Shown: positions 53,270-64,000 of the stretch, in pieces
Layout of the letters: each line of letters opens with the position of its first letter
How positions within the stretch are numbered: the stretch's first letter is position 1
From: Oegoconia quadripuncta
Taxonomy: Eukaryota > Arthropoda > Insecta > Lepidoptera > Autostichidae
Assembly (NCBI GenBank): GCA_949316235.1
Contig: OX438753.1
Location: forward strand, 21,942,801 to 22,006,800
Length of the DNA: 64,000 bases
Reading direction: 5' to 3'
Program-made: the position numbers and the translations under genes
Notes under the pieces: generated by a model
Databases searched by the model: none
What the model was told of the DNA's origin: nothing
Seen by the model: only the letters and a program-made list of their open reading frames with translations

Positions 53270-54147
53270 CATGGACTTATTATTTAAACAGGACTGATAA
53301 CTATCAAAAGAATCATTTAGGAAAATGATCACTATGTCAACGCAATAAGGTATTAAATTGGATGCACCATACACAAAGGCAAATCCGAGCCGAGAGAGAT
53401 AGAAATAACGGAGGCCGTGTGTCTCGTTCTTACATCTTGCCAGCAAAAAAAATGATTATGATCAACAGTTTTGGCTACTCAAAAATTCCATTGAAACACT
53501 TATATTTTTATGTTATTTTAACAATTATAAATAAACAAATAACATTCGCATTAATTTCTTTTCATATATTCTTAAATCAAACAGAAAACATACATTTTTA
53601 TTTCGATTTTGTTATTTTATGGTAACCCTGAAAAGCATGTCATGTCATGGCGGTTCGGTGTGATTTTGAATTTTCTTTGCATTAAAAGTTTTTTAAAGTA
53701 TTTGTTATATTATAACAAGTAAAAGGAGTAAAATGGTGAAAAAGTGTTGCGTTTATACTTGCCCAAGTGAATCCTATGGTGGTTGCAACATATCTTTCCA
53801 CAGGTAAGCTAAAAATAATATTTTTGTAAATCAAAGAAGTAGGATGCCCATGAATTCTTGAAATGAGTCGAAATATGTGAAATATGCGTGATTGATTAGG
53901 GTCCTGACTGTTGTACTATTATTGCAGTTTCCCAAAAAATGAAGAAATGCGAAATAAATGGCTCACGCCGGCTAATGTCAAAACGCCAAAGTTTTTTGAC
54001 AAATATTTTATTACAACATTTGTCCCAAGTAACAAATATATTGTGGTCACCCTGTTAGACAGAGACAAACGGCCTCTACGTTACACATCCTGCTCGGCTC
54101 GTTTTTCAGCGGCGAGTACTCAGTCCTGTTTAAATAATAAGTCCATG
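53270..54147 (+). mobile_element. P-element-like non-autonomous transposon with THAP-type exons
   Basis: An 878-bp insertion with perfect 28-bp terminal inverted repeats starting CATGGACTTATTATTTAAAC and an 8-bp target duplication AGTCACGG (53262-53269, 54148-54155), splitting an R-family retroposon. CATG-initial inverted repeats, 8-bp duplications and an N-terminal THAP-like coding exon together point to the P superfamily. Most of a transposase is missing. Confidence 0.85.
53733..54129 (+). pseudogene. Truncated THAP-domain start of a P-like transposase gene
   Basis: Exon 53733-53803 encodes MVKKCCVYTCPSESYGGCNI plus SFH and ends at GTAAGC. The acceptor TTGCAG at 53922-53927 opens exon 2, which continues FPKNEEMRNKWLTPANVKTP and further. 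The C-x4-C pair, the FPKN block and the conserved Trp match a THAP zinc finger. The expected second C-x2-H half is not clearly present, and the frame runs into the right inverted repeat, so this is a remnant, not a functional transposase. Confidence 0.7.
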
Positions 54148-54669
54148 AGTCACGGTCAAGTCATTCTTCAGTAAAGTGGCAGAATGCTTTACAAAAGATT
54201 TTGGCGGCTTCTTGTGGGAACCCGAAAACTCCGTTACGCACTTTAATTTACACTTCCCTTCACTTGTACACCATCACTAACGTTTGCTGCACAATATTCT
54301 GCCATTAGAGTTATCGGTCGACCTCGCCCGTGATTGAATTATTTAAAGATTAGTAGTTAAATGAAATATTTGTAATGGAAACACTGACTGACTGATTGGA
54401 TTGGCATTTGGCGAGGAGTGAAGCTGTAGTTTGATTTTTCCCGAAAAAATATTTCGCGATTTCCATTTTCGTTACGATTTTTAGATATATCGAGGTGAAA
54501 TATATTTTACATTTTTAATAAAAACTGTCACAACGAAACCAATTGTGATAGGTCCCAGTGAGAATGGTGAATTATGGTTTAGTTTTTTAGACTTTTCGTA
54601 ATAAACATTTTTGTGTGACTTCATTCAACGTAAAGAAATAATTGTTTACATTTCTATGGAATAAAAAGT

Positions 54670-57600
54670 ATGAAAGAAATGAATTCGTCTATACAAAATA
54701 ACATTTCTGATCTATTGAAATTGGCCAGGAAATTCAACTGCTTTTATCTGTCAGGTATGTTGTATTTATACAGATATAGGGATTATCGATGATGCAAAAT
54801 GTTGGGAACACAAAAAGACTTAGAAAAGTTTCATTTTTGCACACAGAAGTGTGCAAAAATGAACCAGAAACCCAACGTCCGAAGGTTATTGCGGGAGCTC
54901 CGGTATCTTACCAACATTGTCGGAATTTTCTAGGTCTTTTTTCTCAGGGGTCCCTAACCGACCCCAACTTTTAAATCGAAAGTATAATGATGTGTGATTT
55001 TACGATATTTCATTCAAGGTCTGCACCAAGGGACCTGTAAGCCGTTTATTGTGGCCGGGCACCAAGTGGGCCTGATTCGCCCTGATGTAATGAAACACCT
55101 GCATAGATTTCCTGAGGTATGAATGGTCTTTTGTATGTAGTTTACCCACTGTATTGTAGCATCTTTCATGTTCAACAAACTTGATATTTATAAACAATTT
55201 GAGTGAAATAACCACACTACCCTACCCTGAAGTGAAGACACACAGGGTCACCACAATATTATGTTTAGACTTCTATATTCATAAGCTTAATAAAAACTAG
55301 TTTTTGACCTGTGGCTTCACCTGCATGGAATTCATGGAAATTTGTTTACCCTGTGGGAACTAGTCACTTTATTGGGATAAAAAATTTCCTATGTCTTAAT
55401 CCAGGGTATATTCTACCTATACACCAAATTTTATCCAAATCCGTTCATCCGTTATGCCGTAATTTTCTCTTATTCTTGTCTGTTTGTGGGGTATAATAAA
55501 TTTGTATGTCCTGTATGACTTGTTGTTTGTGCTCTGTAATATGTAAGGTTATGGTGCAATAAAGAACACATACAAAAATTGTTGTATTTTTGATATGTCA
55601 CTAATTGGGATTTACATATTTTATGCTTAAGTTTCATTAGGAAGAATTGGTGAAATTAACTCTCGGTTATTGGTTTCAGGTGTTTAGAATTACAGGGAAA
55701 TATGTTGAATTAAACCCAGCATTCAGAGATTATAAAGAGAGGACAACCAAAGTTGCTGATGTGCTGCTGAAATTAAGGAAAGAGGATGAAATATGTGCTC
55801 TTAAAGGATGGCGGGATGAGGTATGCATAATCTTAAAACATTGATGAACGTAGATTTATATTATATAATTTTATACTGTTAATGAAATTATATACTCTGG
55901 TTACATAAGTTATAAAGTTTGTGTAATAATATTGCATCATATCTCCATTGTATTGTACGTAGTTTTCTGTCCCCCATTAGTGTATATCTCTGACCATGTG
56001 TTCTTACACTTGGTCAGAGAGCGGTCTCTTCCAGCAAGAGCTGGGAGAGAGATAAGCTCATCGCTCTTTGAGATAAGCTCACCTATGTAACTTCCTGTTT
56101 GTACCTAATGTATCATTTATATGTGTTTGCAATAAAGAATTTGTATTATACTGTGTAGTGGTGAAAATCACTGACTACTATACCAAATGGTCACGGGTTC
56201 GAATCCCGCTAGGCACATATGTTTGTATGATTTACACAGACATGTGTGCCCGAGTTATAGATGTTTGTATATCTTATTTACAAAAAAAAATATTTGTGTA
56301 GTATGTCAACCATTTGGTAGTCATAATACAAGTTAAGTTGCTTAGTATGGTACTAGATGGCGCTTTATGTGTGTCCAAGGATATTTATTATTATTTATTG
56401 GTGACTTTTGCTGTTTGGAAATAGAAATACGAGACATTAATGGAATGTCCATGGAGTTGCCGTCTGGGTTACCTGCCCTCTGCAGTGGGTATATAGCCTA
56501 ATAAATAAATATTTCGGTCATCTAGTCTCAAACTAAGCAAAGCTTGTACTATAAATAAATAAATATCCTTGGACATGCACACAATGCCATCTAGTTCCAC
56601 TTTAAGCAATAGGCTTGTGTTGTGGATACCAGATGGTTGATATACTACATAAATACATTTTTCTTTGTAAATAAATACTTATTATAAATGAAAACATCCA
56701 TAACTCGGGTACACATGCCCGTATTCATCATACAAACATATGCCCCTAGCGGGATTCGAACCCGCGACCTTTTGATATAGTGGTCAGAGTTTCTCAAACA
56801 GGTCGTCTATGGATACTAATGATGTAGACATGTATAATTCTGTGTTAAAGTTAAAATTATTTTCAGTGTTTTGGTGTGAGCACTCCATTTTATCATGAGA
56901 ATCTATTGGAAATGGACAGGAGTGCTATCTGTCTGTTCGGCATTAGGAACTATGGTGTCAGTGTTACGGGTTACCTGAACCATCCCACAAAAGGTCTCTG
57001 CATTTGGCTACAGCAGAGGAGCTTTACAAAACAGACATGGCCTGGTAAGCAGGGTATCACATATTCTTATACCACAATTAATAATGAATTATTACAATAT
57101 AAAATAATAAATAATAATTTTGTAATATAAAAAACCTTATTTTTTAAAGAGCAACCTCTCGAGTTTCTTGCTTGTTCTTCTCAGGGGAAAATTGCCTTTT
57201 GAACAAGCAGTAGCTTTAAAAATGTAAAATCTGACTATTTTAAGTGTACCCTGTGTACCTACAAAATAAAGCATTTTTGGTTTGATTTGATATACCGGAT
57301 GAGTTTTTCTACCGTATGGAAAAAAAATAGGGCATATTAGGTAAGTGAAAAAAAAGGTAATTGGCAAAGGTAGTTAGTTTAATTTATTTTTTCAATTCAA
57401 ATTTTCAATGCGTCTGGATGTGATTCTTAGGGTTCCTATAAATAAAATAAATAAATATTTCGGACACTTACACCAATCATCTAGTCCCAAACTAAGCAAA
57501 GGTTGTACTATGGATACTAGATAACCGATAAACATACATAAATATTTATATAAACATCCATGACTCAGGAATAAATGTTCATATTCATCACACAAACATT

Positions 57601-60600
57601 TACCCGTCGCGGGATTCGAACCCGCAACCGTTGGTTTCGCTGACAGGGTCACTAGTCACTATCCACTACGCAAATCGGTCGTCCTATCATGCGAAATTTA
57701 TTTGGAACTAGGAATTATTTCTCCAAGTTTTCTTTAATTTAATGATGTAATTATGTAGAATGGGCTACAAACGCGACCATCAAATTACACAATTAACGCT
57801 TTATTCTAAGCTAGTTTTGAAAAAAAAAATTAAACTACCTGTGCCAATACCTCCTATTTCACTTACTTAATATTCCCTATTTTATTCCTCAAGGTAAAAA
57901 GACTCATCCAGTTTATGTCATACATTTTGTAGAATTATATCGTACATTACCCCCGACGCAAAAAGAGAGGTGTTATAAGTGTGACCGCTAAGAGTGTGTG
58001 TTTGTGGCACCGTAACTCTTTAACAGGTGACCCGATTTGGATGCGATTTTCTCATTTGAAAGCAAGTTTTCTAGAGGTGGTTCTCAGACATGTTTTATCA
58101 AAATGAGTTCAGCCATTTTGTTTTAATCGCTTGTTTTATTTACTTTTTGTTGTACACCAAGTAAACATGTTATTAACCCTATCAATTGGTACCATAAAAA
58201 TATAAGATGTTTTTTGGTATATTTGTGACTCGGGCAAGCTAATTTTCGAACTTCCTTGAATGCTGTTTAATAATAAAAAAAATGTTCAGAGGAAGTTTAT
58301 AAGAGTATAAACTCATTTGTTATTTTATATACCCTTATCACTCCATTCTAGTCTCCTCTTCATGTAATTGTCTTTCATACGTCTTCTTCACGGCTCAACA
58401 AGCCGATCCATACATTATAACTAGGGTTGGCAACTTTTTAAGGTCGGAGAAAGAAAATAAACAGCACTTTAGGAAAAAAAGGTAGTATTTTATTGTTTTA
58501 TGTTTTGATTACGTACATATTTTTTAATGCTACTTTCACAACTTGATTAATTTTGTGTGATTTTTGGAAGCTTCGTAAGCCTCATCATCAGCCCGTAAAC
58601 ATCCCACTCCAGGGATATAGGCCTTCCCTCGTATATGAGGGAGTATGGACCATAGTCCACCACGCTGGCCCAATGCGGGTTGGGGACTTCACATGCTTTT
58701 GAATTTTTATTTCTCAGGCATGCAGGTTTCCTCACCATGTTTTCCTTCACCGTTTAAAAGCAGTCGGATAAATGCACATAAGTAATTAAATTAATTTTGA
58801 AAACCCATTGGTCCATGGCCTGCCTGGGAATCGAACCCGGACTTCCCAAATTGGGAGACCGCGTCTTAACCGCTGAGCCACCGACGCTGTCGTAAGGCCT
58901 CATTACGTTTAAAATCAAAATAAATGATAATTTACATGACAGTTTCGTTCTGAAACGAGGTAGTGTTGGGTGTTTACTTTTTAAACAGATCTATTAAACG
59001 GATACCAGTGATGCTAACTGAAAATAGTATTTTGTTTACTGTATTTTTGTTCAACAATAAAAAGTGTTATCTAGTGAAAAACAGTATAATACTGTTTTTA
59101 CCCGACTGAACAAGAAAGGAGGGTTATTTTATTTATTTTATTTTATTTTATTCAGGACAACTAAAGCTACACAATACAATTATGTTTTATTATCTTATAT
59201 GTAGACAATGGAGGTCATTGTGTATTTATGTAAAACATAATATAATAATAAACGTATAGTTCGGAACCCTAATTACAAGAGCCCTCGTATCATAACATCG
59301 TTTGTCGCGTGCGACGCGACGTGAGAATGGGATAGTTGTATATTTTTGCCAAGGAAATCGGACAAATATCTCGCGCGACAAACGTTTATCGCGCCTATCA
59401 TGTTACTAGTGCAGGTCTTGTAAATTTGTCTTTCTCTGTGGTTCATATTATGTACTTGTGACACTGTCTCCATTTCATCCAACCCACGTTGATCCGAATT
59501 CAAAGCTGTCTTCAATGGTTAAAGTACTTTCTTCCCCTCCATGTTGTTATTTTGAAATGTTTTCAGGTAAATGGGATTGCTTCGTGAGCGGCGGTCTAGC
59601 AGTAGGTTATGGTATCCTCGAGACTACCATCAAAGAGGCAGCGGAAGAGGCCTCGGTAGAAGGAGAACTGGCCACTAAACTTGTGCCTGCTGGATGTGTT
59701 AGGTCAGTCACGGACGTATGTTATAGCACCTTTGATCGTAGATTGCTATAGATTATATTAGGTCCTTACCTATGAAATTGGCGTTTTGTATGAAGAATTT
59801 CATTAAGACTGTTTTCTCCATACAAACATTTTTTTTGGGAACGGCAATTCCAAATTTAGCTAAACTTTGTGTGTATTATTGGATAACATTAAGTTAAGTA
59901 TAGGCAGCGTTAATTTTTAAAAGTAACCGCTTTATAAAAGTTTCAGCGAATCTAAGAAATGATTATGGGAAGCACACGAAAAGAGCTCTCTTCAAAAATT
60001 TTTATGTGATTTAGCCCAGAATTTAAAAAATATTTCATGTGAAACCTTGAAATAATATTCCATTTTCCAAATAAAAAACAAATTTGGATATAGCTTTGAA
60101 AATCGCAGGAATTGGTACATATGATTAACGAAGAAAAATACTCCAATTTCATAGGTAAAGACCCAATATTAGCTCTTCGAATACTGGAGCCATCAAACCA
60201 AGTCAGGAGCAGCTGCCTCGTTTCGCTTTCAGTGTGTAATTACCATATCATAGTGTATCTAGGTAGATCACTGTTCCTTACAAGCTAATTTAAACCGTAT
60301 TTTCTCGTACAATAACGTTCATCAAAATTAAAGTACATCAAAATTTTTATGCGACTTTTTTTCCTTTTCAAAATGAGGAAAAAAGTAATACAACAATAAG
60401 ACTGTTAGGTGACTGTCAGCAAAATCAACGGTTGCGGTTTCGAATCCCGCGAGGGGTAAATGTTTGTGTGATGATACGAACATATATATTTGTATAAATT
60501 TTTATCCGTTATCTAGTATTCATAGTACAAGTTTTGCTTAGTTCGGGACTAGATGATTAGTGTATTTGAAATATATAAAAAAAATTGCATCAGACTATCC

Positions 60601-63006
60601 AAAGCCAATGCAGCATTTTCCCTTATTCTCTCGAGTTAAAAAGATAGTTTTCGTTAAATACTGATCTGTCATTGTAATTAAGCTATCTATAAAGATAGCT
60701 TAATTACATAGGTATAAACCTAGCTTAATCAATAAAATGTTAAAATACGTAATCAACTGTCTTTATTAATTCCACAATACACATTAATTATAACCTGCGA
60801 GAGCAACACGACACGCGCGGCGGCCATAGTTTCGTTCCTCGGTGGTGAACGGATGCGTTCAGCCACAGCGCAGTAAGGTGCGTTAATTACGCCCCTGGCA
60901 GTCATCATCATTATCATATCAGATACAGGATGTCCACTGTCACTGCTGAACGCAGACCTCCCCTTTTGCTACTCTTGGCTGTCCCTTCGCTGTTCCTAAT
61001 ACGTTATACGAATTTGCTGTTTGGACAGCGATTATTGTTCAATTACTGTGGCAATTCAAGTAATATGACGACCTGTTTGGTGTAGTGGTTAGAAACTCTG
61101 ACCACTATACCAAAAGGACGCGGGTTCGATTCCCGTTGGGGGCATTTTTTTGTATGATGAATACGGACATGTGTACCTGAGTTATGGATGTTTTTCATTT
61201 ATATATTTATTATTTACAAAATAAAAATGTATTCGTGTAACATATGAACCATCTGGTATCCACAACACAAGCTTAGTTGCTTACTGTCGAACTAGATGGC
61301 GATGTGTTGCGTGTAATATTTCTTTATTTAGTGTTGACGCCATGCTACTGCTGTTACGGGATGTTTAACGCGCCTATCGAAGGAAGCAAGCACTCGTATA
61401 AATATGCCACTAATGTACACCCATCCAAGGACCAACTGCGACGAAGATCGGATCGGTCTTCCAACTGATTTAGGGGGCCCTTATCTCAAACAATCGGAAC
61501 ACAACAAAGCTGCTTGGCGGCAGACTTAGATAAGATCTCCGTCTTTACCGCCGACTTAGATAACCGCCTCCGTGGCTCAATGTAAACAACATAGGGTTTA
61601 CGAATCGGAGGTCGCGGGTTCGAACCCCAGCGGGGTACATGTTTAGTATTCGGTTTGGTTGGTGGTGGGGCATTTTAAATGTCGGCCTGGCTAGCTACCA
61701 CCATCTTATCTAAATCTGCCGCCAAACAGCAATGTTAATACCATTGTTGTGTTCCGGTTGTCAGAGATATGATAGCCAGTTCTCCAAATATTTGGGTTTC
61801 GGGGTAGTACGCTTCCACCTTCGGCCTCATCTTCACATAACATCAGGTGTGGTTGACGTCTAGTGCTAACCCGTTGTGCATAAAAAAAAAGAAACAAAAA
61901 GATGGTGGTAGTTGACCAGGCGGTCATTTAAAAATCGTTTCCCAGTAGATACGAACGCGCGACCTTCGTTTTGTAAACTTTATATCGTTTACACTGAGCC
62001 ACGAATTTGTTACTTAATGAGAAAAAAAAACTAAATGTGTTAAATTTGTACTGCCTAATGTCAGGGAGGTGCCCACAAATATGATGATAACAAATGACAC
62101 TCTAGACCTTGTGGATTCCACTGTATTTTTGGGCATTACTTTGGACGCCAAATTACAATGGGGTCCTCATATCCATAAATGGGCGAAGAATCTCAGCTCT
62201 GCAGCGTATGCAGTCAAAAAAATTAGACAAATATCGGACGTGAATACTGCTAGATTAGTATATTTTAGTTATTTCCATAGCCTGATGTCTTACGATATAA
62301 GGTTTTGGCCCATGTTTTGGTATATTTTTTCTGTCTTCTTTGTTGTCTTCTGGTTTAATTCTTCTTCTTTTTTCAATATTTATTTCTTCTGTCTTCAAAT
62401 ATATTTGCGACATTTTTTCTGTCTTCTTTGTTTTTCTATGTTCTTATTTCATTTTTCAATATTTCGTTCTTCGCTCTTTTGTTCTTATCTTCACATCTAA
62501 TTATCTTCTATCTTTTCGTGGGCTCGTAAAGGCAAGGTCGCCATGAATTATGTGTAGTTTTGAGTGAAGTTAGGTTAATTCGTGATAATAAGGAAAAGGC
62601 ATATTTCCCGTTTGAATGCCGTATATTGAGTGTTCTTATAATTAATATAATAAAAGCGGTTGCGCTTTGGTCAGCGTAAAGCTTCCGACATTGCATGTGT
62701 GACCGTGGGAATACCTATATTGCAACGGTATAATATAGGCGGGGAAAATAAAATTTTTGTCAACCTTTTGTTGCAGTTTCTATTTCGAAAGTGAAAGGGG
62801 CCTCTTTCCGAACACGGAGTACGTCTACGACCTGGAGCTGCCTCTTGACTTCGTGCCGCAGAATGCTGACGGCGAAGTGGAAAGTTTTGAGCTGCTCACA
62901 GCAGAGGAATGCGTGCAAAGGGCTCTCTCACCACAGTTCAAAACCACAAGTGCACCTGTACTGATAGATTTCTTGATTAGAAAAGGATACATAAACCCTG
63001 AGAATG
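54670..63006 (+). CDS. DUF4743-Nudix hydrolase (plant NUDT20/24-like, yeast YJR142W-like), 3' end outside window
   Basis: Exons seen: 54670-54754, 55019-55116, 55680-55820, 56867-57044, 59567-59702 and 62777-63006, all GT-AG with consistent phases; 289 residues and the first base of the next codon lie in the window. Residues 1-165 match the DUF4743 N-terminal region (CKPFIVAGHQVGLIRPDV; YGVSVTGYLNHPTKGLCIWL; FTKQTWPGK). Residues 175-200 hold a Nudix-like helix (GGLAVGYGILETTIKEAAEE) in which the final EEASV replaces the usual EExGU and the first Glu of the canonical box is missing. This divergence resembles what I know of this subfamily. Exon 6 gives the FESERGLFPNTEYVYDLELP block. Family members are thought to hydrolyse damaged thiamine diphosphates or related pyrophosphates; the substrate here is unknown. 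The last exon(s) lie beyond 64000. Confidence 0.87.
55300..55490 (+). repeat. Dispersed repeat (CTTTATTGGGATAAAA)
   Basis: Same family as 47985-48100, extended by ATCCAAATCCGTTCATCCGT. In Nudix intron 2. Confidence 0.6.
55965..56150 (+). repeat. LINE 3' UTR fragment in Nudix intron 3
   Basis: AGAGCGGTCTCTTCCAGCAA through TGTGTTTGCAATAAAGAATT. Confidence 0.55.
56153..56396 (+). repeat. SINE family B
   Basis: Near-complete copy with B box GGTCACGGGTTCGAATCCCG, in Nudix intron 3. Confidence 0.75.
56500..56551 (-). repeat. SINE family A tail fragment
   Basis: ATTTCGGTCATCTAGTCTC and AGCAAAGCTTGTACTAT only. Confidence 0.5.
56556..56808 (-). repeat. SINE family B
   Basis: Near-complete inverted copy facing the previous one; B box inverted (GCGGGATTCGAACCCGCGACC). 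It ends about 60 bp before Nudix exon 4. Confidence 0.77.
57140..57290 (+). repeat. LINE 3' UTR fragment
   Basis: GAGCAACCTCTCGAGTTTCT through AATAAAGCATTTTTGGTTTG and (ATTTG)n; same family as 5460-5955. Confidence 0.6.
57291..57922. mobile_element. MITE with ACCGGATGAGTTTTTCTACC ends, containing a SINE A
   Basis: Left arm 57291-57375 and right arm about 57815-57922 are inverted copies; SINE A is nested at 57440-57683. In Nudix intron 4. Confidence 0.62.
57440..57683 (-). repeat. SINE family A nested in a MITE
   Basis: Complete inverted copy within 57291-57922. Confidence 0.82.
58561..58890 (-). repeat. tRNA-derived SINE, family D
   Basis: Inverted copy with the tRNA-like module near 58810-58890 and the CCACGCTGGCCCAATGCGGG body. 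Confidence 0.78.
59758..60166. mobile_element. MITE with TTAGGTCC...GACCCAA ends, intact copy
   Basis: 409 bp, reverse-complementary to 216-885 without the SINE, starting TTAGGTCCTTACCTATGAAA. It lies 55 bp inside Nudix intron 5. Confidence 0.72.
60400..60585 (+). repeat. SINE family A, 5'-truncated
   Basis: B box GGTTTCGAATCCCGCGAGG and body; the head is degenerate. Confidence 0.7.
60586..61066. other. Nudix intron 5 stretch with CpG-rich patch
   Basis: 60796-60900 is CpG-rich relative to its surroundings; 60900-60990 resembles a SINE D-like leader (CATCATCATTATCATATCAG). No gene seen. Confidence 0.35.
61067..61330 (+). repeat. SINE family B, complete
   Basis: Head GACGACCTGTTTGGTGTAGT, B box GCGGGTTCGATTCCCG, body and T-rich tail, in Nudix intron 5. 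Confidence 0.8.
61563..61890 (+). repeat. SINE family C, complete, inside an older inverted copy
   Basis: Head CCGCCTCCGTGGCTCAATGT, B box GGTCGCGGGTTCGAACCCC, A tail. Older inverted fragments flank it at about 61480-61560 and 61903-62006. Confidence 0.8.
62045..62300 (+). repeat. LINE reverse-transcriptase thumb fragment
   Basis: VDSTVFLGITLDAKLQWGPH, ending NTARLVYFSYFHSLMSYDI, is a familiar Jockey/CR1-type ORF2 segment. In Nudix intron 5, sense. Confidence 0.7.
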
Positions 63007-63639
63007 GTAAGTTGTTTTGTTTTGAATTTGCGATGAAAATGGGGGTAGTTTGATTTATAGAATGTTGCGTAAAAAGCTGTTGTTGCATTGGAAATTTTGG
63101 CGGTAGGGATATCAATTTTTCGCATATGAAAACGATATTTTCGATTCATTATGTTGGGGAAAGGTAATGGGAAAATAAAAAGCTTGTGACAGACCTGCCT
63201 AATACACTTCGTGGGCGCTGGGTTTTTAATGGCGGCGTCAAGGTCGAAGGTTCAGGTTGGTGTTGAGATGAGTGTACGGAACTCGCGCGTAGATGTCGCG
63301 GATGAAGATGAGATTAAAGGTGGTTTCTAGGAGACGCTGAGTTGCGGAATTTCGTCTCGGAACGGAAGCCGTATCGCGAGCTTGACCGCCGGGTACGATG
63401 GTTGCCCACGTAACACTGCCTTGTCATGGGCTAAGGTAGGGGAAGAGGGTAGGAAAAATACTTGAGTTGACAGATGAGCGTTGATGTCAGTGGTTGCGTT
63501 TACAAATAGCCATCACTCTGATATAGGTTTTCTAATTGCTTTACAGAAATAAAAAAAAATATACATACACTAATATGACGTTAAAAACGATTGCCCGAAA
63601 AAACGCGTCCTCTCGACAATCTAAATTCCTAATGAAATA
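63007..63639. other. Nudix intron 6 start, GC-richer patch at 63200-63430
   Basis: No open frame or family recognised; the patch may be LINE 5' UTR or unique sequence. The next Nudix exon is beyond the window. Confidence 0.35.
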
Positions 63640-63790
63640 ATCAATACAATACAAACTTTATTGCACAACAGAAAAGAAAATACAGTTTCAAATAAGCGGT
63701 AAGAATAGAATGTACAATTTGGCAACCTTATTACTGAAAGCGATCTCTTCCAGGCAACCTTTGGGTATAAGGACAGTATATTTGAAATAG
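63640..63790 (-). repeat. LINE 3' tail
   Basis: ACAATACAAACTTTATTGCA on plus is the inverse of a TGCAATAAAGTTTGTAT terminal motif; followed by degraded 3' UTR. Confidence 0.55.
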
Positions 63791-63917
63791 GCAAGTTGTG
63801 CGGTATTAAATAGGGGTGCACATACAAACTACGTGAATAAATTTCATATATTTATATACACATACATACATAGATCAATAGACAAATATACCTACTTAAA
63901 CATAACATCTATAAAAT

Positions 63918-63945
63918 GTTGTTTACATTGAGCCACGGAGGCGGT
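63918..63945 (-). repeat. SINE family C head fragment
   Basis: TGTTTACATTGAGCCACGGA only. Confidence 0.5.
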
Positions 63946-64000
63946 CAAAAATAGCCTTGACTAACAACGCCTATTAACTATGTAGTTTAATAAATCAAAA

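Larger units (their letters stand above)
53111..54307 (-). repeat. R-family retroposon, third tandem unit, 5'-truncated and split by the P-like element
   Basis: The 3' part is 53111-53269 and the 5' part 54148-54307. The last 105 bp or so of the 5' end are missing, as expected of target-primed reverse transcription. Confidence 0.8.

Noticed and set aside
62069..62500. 143-residue open frame as a host gene
   Set aside because: The first 70 residues are a LINE reverse-transcriptase segment; the rest is low-complexity Phe/Ser-rich readthrough.

Overview
This window reads as insect nuclear DNA, almost certainly from a moth or butterfly. It is AT-rich, its host genes are split by GT-AG introns, and the intergenic and intronic DNA is packed with lepidopteran-style tRNA-derived SINEs, truncated LINE 3' ends, foldback MITEs and Tc1/mariner-type transposons. 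I saw no bacterial operons, CRISPR arrays or convincing stand-alone tRNA/rRNA genes.

Five host genes can be rebuilt exon by exon. (1) A choline transporter-like protein (SLC44A1/CTL1 type) lies on the minus strand, 31689 down to 4054: 11 coding exons, 658 residues, complete. (2) Mitochondrial ribosomal protein mRpL55 is on the plus strand, 34015-36572: 2 exons, 114 residues. (3) Holocytochrome c synthase (HCCS) is on the plus strand, 41857-44018: 4 exons, 254 residues. (4) BABAM2/BRE, a BRISC and BRCA1-A complex subunit, is on the minus strand, 52196 down to 44599: 7 exons, 367 residues. (5) A DUF4743-Nudix hydrolase is on the plus strand, 54670-63006: 6 exons seen, 3' end outside the window. 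SLC44A1/mRpL55 and BABAM2/Nudix are divergent pairs separated by about 2.3-2.5 kb. HCCS and BABAM2 converge with only 580 bp between stop codons. Two genes serve mitochondria (mRpL55, HCCS), but nothing shows co-regulation.

Mobile DNA by region. 0.2-3.9 kb: MITE, SINEs and LINE 3' ends downstream of SLC44A1. 4.2-31.6 kb: SLC44A1 introns hold a full-length two-ORF CR1-like retrotransposon nested in another LINE 3' end (7204-12627), a 27-bp minisatellite (13360-13701), several foldback MITEs, an apparently intact mariner-like transposon with 268-bp inverted repeats (19345-21464), and a second such element with 426-bp repeats and a frameshifted transposase (24591-27016). 32.4-34.0 kb: divergent-promoter region with retroposon family R and a small P-like element. 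34.6-35.6 kb: internal-deletion daughter of the 19345-21464 transposon, inside the mRpL55 intron. 39.8-41.7 kb: cluster of R retroposons upstream of HCCS. 52.3-54.3 kb: tandem R retroposons, the last split by an 878-bp P-like transposon that retains a THAP-type exon. 55-64 kb: Nudix introns with SINEs, MITEs and LINE remnants.

The most interesting pattern is family R, an unclassified, roughly 395-bp, A-tailed repeat. About ten of its eleven or so copies lie in the 5' flanks of the genes, and the nearest copy is in the gene's own orientation at four of five genes. It also forms head-to-tail arrays and carries a GGCGGGAA (E2F-like) motif at its 5' end. Both P-like elements also sit in the two divergent promoter regions.
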